Both the position numbers and the translations under genes were made by a program. The notes under the pieces are model-generated. The model was not told where the DNA came from and searched no databases. It was given only the letters and a program-made list of their open reading frames with translations. From assembly GCF_013403565.1 (NCBI RefSeq), contig NZ_CP058627.1, positions 1,736,001 through 1,800,000 of the forward strand: 64,000 nucleotides of DNA, given 5' to 3'. Numbering within the stretch: the first letter of the stretch is position 1; every line of letters begins with the position of its first letter. The DNA is from Chitinibacter bivalviorum (GTDB lineage Bacteria > Pseudomonadota > Gammaproteobacteria > Burkholderiales > Chitinibacteraceae). Of the stretch, positions 59,043 to 64,000 are shown piece by piece.

Positions 59043-59369
59043 CTATTTACATTTTTTACGCTTGGGGCACTGCGTACAATCTTTGACCTCGTTCATTTTT
59101 TCCAAACTTTGGCTTAAGGCACACACCGAGCGGCGGCAGGCCACAAAACGCACATTTTCTTCATTGGCCAATTCGCGGTAGGCCTTCATCACGTTGTGGC
59201 TTAAAAAATCGGTAAATAGGATCAAAAGATCTGCGCCATTGAGGCTGGGCGGTTTGCGTTGGTGCGCGACATTGCGGCCATTGACGTGCTTTTGTACCGT
59301 AATGCCATGTTGGGCCAAGACTTGCGGAATATTGCCCAATACATCTGCACCGACCAGATATGCGTTCAT
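59043..59369 (-). CDS. DUF2325 domain-containing cysteine-rich protein
   Basis: From the ATG at 59369 (AAGGTGATGG upstream) the product has 108 residues. It shows the DUF2325 pattern: NAYLVGADVLGNIPQVLAQHGITVQKHVNGR, DLLILFTDFLSHNVMKAYRELA, and the cysteines in FVACRRSVCALSQSLEK and CTQCPKRKKCK. Family function is unknown; the cysteines suggest metal or redox sensing. Two tandem Fur-box palindromes lie 31 and 52 bp upstream of the start, so expression should respond to iron. Confidence 0.88.
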   Translation of the reverse strand: MNAYLVGADVLGNIPQVLAQHGITVQKHVNGRNVAHQRKPPSLNGADLLILFTDFLSHNVMKAYRELANEENVRFVACRRSVCALSQSLEKMNEVKDCTQCPKRKKCK

Positions 59370-59399
59370 GACCATCACCTTGTAAGCTCTAAATAAGAT

Positions 59400-59433
59400 G
59401 AGAATGATTCTCACATAAATGATAATAATTATC
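59400..59433 (-). promoter_or_regulatory. Tandem Fur boxes
   Basis: GAGAATGATTCTC (59400-59412) and GATAATAATTATC (59421-59433) are perfect palindromes, 21 bp apart centre to centre. Both closely match the repeated GATAAT units of the Fur consensus. They lie directly upstream of the DUF2325 start. Confidence 0.8.
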
Positions 59434-59574
59434 AATACGGATAAATGAAGATTTGATGGCACGCAAATCTTTGACCGCAAGCCAACGGCAACAACTTGCT
59501 GCGACATAAGGTTTTACCCTGATTTGCGCTGTGTCAAACAGCGCCAAGGCCAGATGGGGCTAAATGGTTGCATC

Positions 59575-59843
59575 AGGGTCTGTTGACGTTTGGTTTGCCG
59601 TCGCGCTGGAGCGCGTTTTGCGATGAACCAAGGCATAGGCCGCGACACAATAGTCATTCTATGTGAGCGGCATATAACGCAGAGTCATCGAAAAAATCGC
59701 CCAGCCCAGAGGGTTTGGCTGCTTTTGACCTGACCCTGCGTTGCAAAAACCTTACATAGAATGACTATGCGGCGGTTTTCGCGCCTGGCTTCAGGTCAAA
59801 ATCAGCACAAACGCGATCTGTAAACCAAACGTCAACAGACCCT
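59575..59843. mobile_element. MITE-like element upstream of pntA (269 bp)
   Basis: Perfect 22-bp terminal inverted repeats begin AGGGTCTGTTGACGTTTGG (59575-59596 and 59822-59843). A second inverted pair, ATAGTCATTCTATGT and ACATAGAATGACTAT (59652-59666 and 59753-59767), makes most of the element a long imperfect hairpin. No ORF of interest is inside and I see no flanking duplication. It ends 66 bp before pntA, so it must contain or displace the promoter of that operon. Confidence 0.75.
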
Positions 59844-59909
59844 AAACGAAATGGTATTTATGCCACTACGCCATTGCTCTCTACGCCCTGCCCAGAAGGA
59901 AAGTCGACG

Positions 59910-61115
59910 ATGCAGATCGTGATCCCCAAAGAAACCCTGCCCGGCGAAACACGGGTCGCCGCCTCGCCCGATACGGTAAAAAAACTTTGCCAGCAAGGCC
60001 ATCAAGTGCTGGTCGAACACAATGCTGGCCTCGCCGCGACCTGGAGCGATCAGCTGTATATCGACGCAGGCGCAGCCATTGCCACAGATACCACCCAACT
60101 GTATTCATCTGCAGCCCTTATTTTGAAAGTTAATCAGCCCAATACCCAAGAAATCGACTTATTCAAACCCAAGTCGGCGCTGGTTGCGCAAATGAATATT
60201 CATCGTTTTGCATCCTTGCCGGCCTTGGCGGCGAAGGAAATTGACACTTACGCGCTAGAACTCATCCCACGCATCACCCGCGGCCAGAGCATGGATATTT
60301 TATCCAGCCAAGCCAATATCGCGGGCTATCGTGCAGTGCTCCTCGCGACGCATTACTTCCCACGCTTTATGCCAATGTTTATGACCGCAGCGGGCTCGGT
60401 CAAACCCGCTCGCGTCTTGATTCTGGGCGCCGGTGTTGCGGGTTTGCAGGCAATTGCCACCGCCAAACGTCTTGGCGCAATTGTAGAAGTTTTCGACGTT
60501 CGCCCTGCCACGCGCGAGCAAGTTGAATCGCTGGGGGCAAAATTTATCGAAGTGGAATTGAACGATGAAGAACGTGCCGCGTTCGAGCACACCGGTGGCT
60601 ACGCCAAAGAAATGTCGGATGACTATAAAGCGCGCCAAAGCGCACTGATTGCACAACAAGCCGCCGCGGCCGACATCATCATTAGCACCGCCCTGATTCC
60701 CGGCAAACCTGCACCCGTGCTGATTACGCCAGAAACCGTTGCTGCGATGAAGCCGGGCTCTGTGATTATCGACTTGGCTGTAGCCGCAGGTGGCAATTGC
60801 CCGCTGTCGCGTAGCGATGAAGTGGTGAAGTCCGCCAACGGCGTCACCATCGTCGGCCAAGCCAATTTACCCGCTTTGGTCGCCACCGATGCGTCGAGCA
60901 TGTTTGCCCGCAATGTCCTGACTTTCTTAGGCTTGGTGCTCAATAAAGAAGGTCAATACGCGCCGCAACTGGATGACGAAATTATCAAGGCCACGCTCGT
61001 GACCCACGCTGGCAGCATTTACTTTGGCAGCGAAGCTGCGCCTAAAGCGGCAGCACCAGCCAAACCAGTTGTAGAGACCGTCGTCGCAGCGGCGGCCATC
61101 ACTGAAACCGTTTAA
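59910..61115 (+). CDS. pntA: NAD(P) transhydrogenase subunit alpha, part 1
   Basis: PntA binds NAD(H) in the proton-driven transhydrogenase that makes NADPH from NADH. The ATG at 59910 follows GAAGGAAAG. The 401 residues carry QIVIPKETLPGETRVAASPDTV, the NAD-binding loop ILGAGVAGLQAIATAKRLGA and the RQD-region equivalent in AKEMSDDYKARQSALI, then ALIPGKPAPVLI. The C-terminus is a short Ala-rich tail without the membrane helices. Those are encoded by the next gene, the three-subunit arrangement of many alpha- and betaproteobacteria. Confidence 0.94.
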   Translation: MQIVIPKETLPGETRVAASPDTVKKLCQQGHQVLVEHNAGLAATWSDQLYIDAGAAIATDTTQLYSSAALILKVNQPNTQEIDLFKPKSALVAQMNIHRFASLPALAAKEIDTYALELIPRITRGQSMDILSSQANIAGYRAVLLATHYFPRFMPMFMTAAGSVKPARVLILGAGVAGLQAIATAKRLGAIVEVFDVRPATREQVESLGAKFIEVELNDEERAAFEHTGGYAKEMSDDYKARQSALIAQQAAAADIIISTALIPGKPAPVLITPETVAAMKPGSVIIDLAVAAGGNCPLSRSDEVVKSANGVTIVGQANLPALVATDASSMFARNVLTFLGLVLNKEGQYAPQLDDEIIKATLVTHAGSIYFGSEAAPKAAAPAKPVVETVVAAAAITETV

Positions 61116-61124
61116 GGAAGCATT

Positions 61125-61487
61125 ATGTCGAGTTTATCCATCGCCGCTTCAGCGGTTGCCCAGCTCCCCGTGACTGAACACGTGGCGAGTGATCCTTTTA
61201 TTGCCAGCCTGACAATTTTTGTGTTGGCGATTTTTGTTGGTTATCACGTGGTGTGGAATGTCACCCCGGCTCTGCACACGCCGCTGATGGCGGTGACCAA
61301 CGCCATTTCCGGCATCATCGTCGTCGGCGCGATGCTGCAAGTGGTTGATATCAATTCGCAGCAAATTACGCTGACCAGCGTGCTGGGCGCGCTGGCGATT
61401 TTCCTCGCCAGTATCAATATTTTTGGTGGCTTTTTAGTTACCCAGCGCATGCTCGATATGTTTAAAGCCAAAAAAGGAGGTAAATAA
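61125..61487 (+). CDS. pntAB: NAD(P) transhydrogenase subunit alpha, part 2 (membrane)
   Basis: The 120 residues contain three or four membrane helices ([42 protein letters not shown] and [30 protein letters not shown]). They represent the membrane part of the alpha subunit, separate from the NAD-binding part. AAGGAAGC lies before the ATG. It starts 9 bp after pntA and ends 2 bp before pntB, so the three are cotranscribed and probably coupled. Confidence 0.93.
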   Translation: MSSLSIAASAVAQLPVTEHVASDPFIASLTIFVLAIFVGYHVVWNVTPALHTPLMAVTNAISGIIVVGAMLQVVDINSQQITLTSVLGALAIFLASINIFGGFLVTQRMLDMFKAKKGGK

Positions 61488-61489
61488 TC

Positions 61490-62857
61490 ATGGCCAGCCT
61501 CACTGCCCTGCTTTACCTCGTCGCCGCCGTGCTCTTTATCTTGTCACTGCGCGGATTGTCATCGCCGAAGACTGCTTTGCGCGGCAATCTGTACGGCATG
61601 ATCGGGATGGCGATTGCCGTCGCGACGACCTTTTTTGTTGCCAATAAACCCGTCGTCTGGCTGATCGTCGGCGCGATGGCTGCCGGCGCGATTGTGGGCG
61701 CTTACAAGGCGCGCACTGTCGCGATGACGGCAATGCCGGAATTGGTGGCCGCGATGCACTCGCTGGTTGGCCTATCAGCGGTCTTGATCGCGGTTGCGGC
61801 CGTTTTTCACACTGGCGTTGCCCACACTGGCGCACAACAAATTGAGCTGTTTATCGGCGCCTTTATCGGCGCAATTACGTTTACGGCGTCGGTCGTTGCC
61901 TACGGCAAGCTATCGGGCAAATTTGGCGCGCGGGCGATCAATTTTGGTGGCCAACATTTACTCAATCTGATTTTGGCTTTGGCCATGGTTGGGCTGGGCT
62001 TTGCCTACTACGCAACGGGGAGCCAAGCGGCTTTCCTGATGATGTTGGCGATTGCCTTGGTGCTGGGAGTGTTGTTGATTATCCCGATTGGCGGCGCCGA
62101 TATGCCCGTGGTGGTGTCGATGCTGAACTCGTATTCGGGTTGGGCTGCGGCGGGGATTGGCTTTACGCTGGATAATCCGGTGCTGATTATTGCCGGTGCC
62201 TGCGTGGGAGCTTCCGGTGCGATCCTGTCTTACATCATGTGTAAAGCGATGAACCGTTCAATCGTTTCGGTGCTGCTTGGTGGCTTTGGTGCCGAAGTGG
62301 CAGCGGCTGGCGCAAGTGGCAGCGGGCAGAAAAACTACCGTTCCGGCTCGGCCGACGATGCGGCCTTCCTGATGGAAAATGCCGAAAAAGTCATCATTAT
62401 CCCCGGCTATGGTTTGGCGGTATCTCGTGCGCAGCATGCCCTGCAAGAGCTGACCGATTTGCTGACTGAGCGCGGCGTTGATGTGCGTTATGCGATTCAC
62501 CCGGTCGCTGGCCGTATGCCAGGTCATATGAATGTCTTGCTCGCGGAGGCTGAAGTACCTTACGAGAAAGTCGTTGAGATGGAAGAAATCAACAGCGAGT
62601 TTTCCAGTGCCGATGTCGTGCTGGTGATTGGCGCCAACGACGTGGTGAACCCCGCAGCGAAAAATGACCCGAATAGCTCAATCTACGGGATGCCGATTCT
62701 GGACGCGTACAAAGCGCGTACCGTGATGGTGGTAAAACGCTCAATGAGCGCGGGCTACGCCGGCTTGGATAATGATCTGTTTTATATGGACAAAACCATG
62801 ATGGTATTTGGCGACGCCAAAAAAGTCGTCGAGGAAATGCTGCAAGCCGTTCACTAA
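61490..62857 (+). CDS. pntB: NAD(P) transhydrogenase subunit beta
   Basis: The 455 residues combine about eight N-terminal membrane helices with the NADP(H)-binding domain III. Signature motifs are MPELVAAMHSLVGLSAVLIA, GGADMPVVVSMLNSYSGWAAA, IIIPGYGLAVSRAQHAL, YAIHPVAGRMPGHMNVLLAEA and VIGANDVVNPAAKNDPNSSIYGMPIL. It completes the proton-translocating enzyme of the inner membrane. AGGAGG lies upstream of the ATG, overlapping the end of pntAB. Confidence 0.97.
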   Translation: MASLTALLYLVAAVLFILSLRGLSSPKTALRGNLYGMIGMAIAVATTFFVANKPVVWLIVGAMAAGAIVGAYKARTVAMTAMPELVAAMHSLVGLSAVLIAVAAVFHTGVAHTGAQQIELFIGAFIGAITFTASVVAYGKLSGKFGARAINFGGQHLLNLILALAMVGLGFAYYATGSQAAFLMMLAIALVLGVLLIIPIGGADMPVVVSMLNSYSGWAAAGIGFTLDNPVLIIAGACVGASGAILSYIMCKAMNRSIVSVLLGGFGAEVAAAGASGSGQKNYRSGSADDAAFLMENAEKVIIIPGYGLAVSRAQHALQELTDLLTERGVDVRYAIHPVAGRMPGHMNVLLAEAEVPYEKVVEMEEINSEFSSADVVLVIGANDVVNPAAKNDPNSSIYGMPILDAYKARTVMVVKRSMSAGYAGLDNDLFYMDKTMMVFGDAKKVVEEMLQAVH

Positions 62858-62885
62858 TAATATGAACGACGCTCAGGGAAACTTG

Positions 62886-62918
62886 GCCGCGACTCGCACG
62901 AGTCCGCGGCTTTTTTTT
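62886..62918 (+). terminator. pnt operon terminator
   Basis: GCCGCGACTCG, a short loop and CGAGTCCGCGGC form a nearly perfect stem followed by eight Ts, 28 bp past the pntB stop. Confidence 0.92.
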
Positions 62919-63065
62919 GCCTTTAATCAGCCCAAGCCCATGCACAGTTAAATCGGGCTTGTCGCCCAGTCAGCCTGCCATATGATGAGTTCAGTGGCTA
63001 AATTAAGCGGTGAAATTTGTTAGCCAACGCGTTATCCTTGTCGACTAAGTTAATGTGAGGAATAT

Positions 63066-63260
63066 ATGAGCGATCAAGCCCCTGCCATCCAACCCCAAGC
63101 CTGCCCCAAATGTGGCGCGCCCGCCGAACAACACAAAGCAGGTTCAAACCGCTTCTGGGTGCAATGCAGTAAATTAGGTCGCCAAGGCAATTGCAGCGCA
63201 ATTGGCCAGCAAGGCACGAATAAGAAAGAAGCCATTGCGGCGTGGAACAAACTCAAATAG
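63066..63260 (+). CDS. Small zinc-ribbon protein (Lar-like)
   Basis: The 64 residues contain QACPKCGAPAEQHKAGSNRFWVQC and C-terminal KKEAIAAWNKLK. The CxxC, a later Cys pair and the EAIAAWN end are the layout of the Lar restriction-alleviation-like zinc-ribbon family, which is common in phages and scattered in chromosomes. No restriction system or phage gene is nearby, so restriction alleviation is not implied. GTGAGGAATAT precedes the ATG. Confidence 0.7.
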   Translation: MSDQAPAIQPQACPKCGAPAEQHKAGSNRFWVQCSKLGRQGNCSAIGQQGTNKKEAIAAWNKLK

Positions 63261-63307
63261 GTATTACTCTGTAAATCATTATTTACAAAGCATTCGAGCA
63301 CATACCC
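63260..63307. repeat. Intergenic palindrome of the GGTAT/ATACC family, copy 8
   Basis: It opens GGTATTACTCTGTAAAT and closes at CATACCC, with TGTAAAT/ATTTACA pairing inside. It starts on the last base of the stop codon of the zinc-ribbon gene. Confidence 0.5.
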
Positions 63308-63344
63308 TCGTCAAAATCTACAATATCAAATGATGTATGGCCAG

Positions 63345-63842
63345 TTAAGCCGCGCCATGGCGAGGGGTGCGGCGAAATAGCAGTCGATGTAGCCAAGTCG
63401 ATACACCGAGCAAAAATAAAAACGCCCCAAGCACAAATACCGGCGCCCAAGGTAGCCAATTGAGGGCTGGACGATTGATTATGGCGTTGCTGGGCTGACG
63501 TGGGTCATAAATCACTGACACGGTTTCTGGCACGCCACCTTGATATTCGCGCCCATTCCAGTCCTGAAAATAAATCGTTTGAGCATCATTGCGAAAAACC
63601 ACTACGGCAGTAAACCAGCGCTCTGCGCCGGGTGTGGCAGCGCCACGCTCGAGGTATTGCACGACTTGCCCTGTCGTTTGCTCGCCACGCACCATGAGCG
63701 CAAAGCGATCAATACCCGTCCAATAACCAAATCCCATCAGCAATAGCCCAACGCCCATTTGGATATACACGATAGCACGCAGATAGGACGCGCCCACTTT
63801 GGCGACATCATGATTGAGCGTAGTTTCATCGGGCATAGGCAT
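63345..63842 (-). CDS. DUF3592 domain-containing membrane protein
   Basis: The 165 residues have an N-terminal membrane helix (IVYIQMGVGLLLMGFGYW) and a C-terminal one (NWLPWAPVFVLGAFLFLLGVSTWL). A small extracytoplasmic beta domain between them carries RGEQTTGQVVQYLERG and VSVIYDPRQPSNAIIN. This is the DUF3592 pattern (new-strand motif followed by the V.YdP..P motif). Function is unknown. It is monocistronic on the minus strand. Confidence 0.85.
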   Translation of the reverse strand: MPMPDETTLNHDVAKVGASYLRAIVYIQMGVGLLLMGFGYWTGIDRFALMVRGEQTTGQVVQYLERGAATPGAERWFTAVVVFRNDAQTIYFQDWNGREYQGGVPETVSVIYDPRQPSNAIINRPALNWLPWAPVFVLGAFLFLLGVSTWLHRLLFRRTPRHGAA

Positions 63843-63938
63843 GGCTAAGACATCGAGCAGTCAATATCTTTGCATCTTAGTGGTAATAGATGACGTTGAG
63901 ATAGTTAATTGACGTATTTTGTAATTGTCGTCGCCCAT

Positions 63939-63966
63939 AAAAAAACGCCTTCGATGAAGGCGTTTT
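63939..63966. terminator. Terminator near the right window edge
   Basis: AAAAAAACGCCTTC, a GAT loop and GAAGGCGTTTT form a strong hairpin. It probably serves a gene outside the window to the right. The 63843-63938 gap holds nothing else I see. Confidence 0.85.
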
Positions 63967-64000
63967 GGTCATTTCATATTGCAAATTACTGGCAGGTGCC

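Noticed and set aside
63066..63260. Restriction-alleviation (Lar) function as sign of an anti-defence island
   Set aside because: Only the zinc-ribbon layout is shared; no restriction system, phage or anti-restriction gene is nearby.

Overview
The window looks like chromosome of a chitin-degrading betaproteobacterium of the order Neisseriales, probably Chitinibacteraceae (Chitinibacter or Deefgea type). This is inferred from the mix of housekeeping genes, the rRNA operon layout, a secreted GH18 chitinase and an exosortase-B/PEP-CTERM exopolysaccharide locus. No taxonomic search could be run. Most of it is ordinary core genome.

Layout. 1-2451 (minus): the end of an exopolysaccharide operon with an EpsL-like outer-membrane protein, a PEP-CTERM protein and a polyprenyl-phosphate sugar transferase cut by the window edge. 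2606-7037 (minus): murB, a secreted unknown and ppc. 7144-11411: a PhzF-family enzyme, a chemoreceptor, an AI-2E-family permease and a small unknown. 11593-13428: glmS. Directly behind glmS, at the classical attTn7 position, sits a Tn7-like right end with four TnsB-like sites and the start of tnsA. It is cut off by a complete IS21-family element (13782-16307), whose other side abuts a truncated IS3-family orfA. 17258-22890 (minus): an rRNA operon (16S, tRNA-Ile, tRNA-Ala, 23S, 5S) with a recognisable stringent-type promoter and boxA sites. 23274-28311 (minus): an M32 carboxypeptidase, guaA, dacB and a small CCxSGC protein. 28367-31485 (plus): dnaX-ybaB-recR. 31642-36040: a Bax-inhibitor-1 protein, a hydroxyisobutyryl-CoA hydrolase-like enzyme, an M14-type peptidase, an alpha/beta hydrolase and an FMN reductase. 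36269-39541: fur-aat-bpt (minus), divergent from bamE-dapB (plus). 40084-47998: a flavoprotein, a HAD phosphatase, a glutathione peroxidase, a beta-carbonic anhydrase, cytochrome b561 with two YceI proteins, a YqhA-like protein and a divergent LysR/pirin pair. 48476-51578: a CE2-like esterase, an orphan membrane protein in a sparse region and a DUF4332 protein. 51595-59369: a PatZ-like acyltransferase, ppa, amtB with a sigma-54/NtrC control region, the chitinase and a Fur-box-controlled DUF2325 protein. 59910-62857: the three-gene pntA-pntAB-pntB transhydrogenase operon. The window ends with a small zinc-ribbon protein and a DUF3592 protein.

The most notable non-gene structures are the Tn7 relic; two copies of a MITE with 8-bp target duplications (36046-36208 and 48152-48346); a second MITE-like palindrome just upstream of pntA (59575-59843); and a dispersed family of about 50-bp intergenic palindromes ending in GGTAT/ATACC, with about nine copies. 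I saw no CRISPR array, prophage or complete defence system. The nearest thing to an unexplained system is the Tn7 remnant and the orphan membrane protein at 50058-50966.
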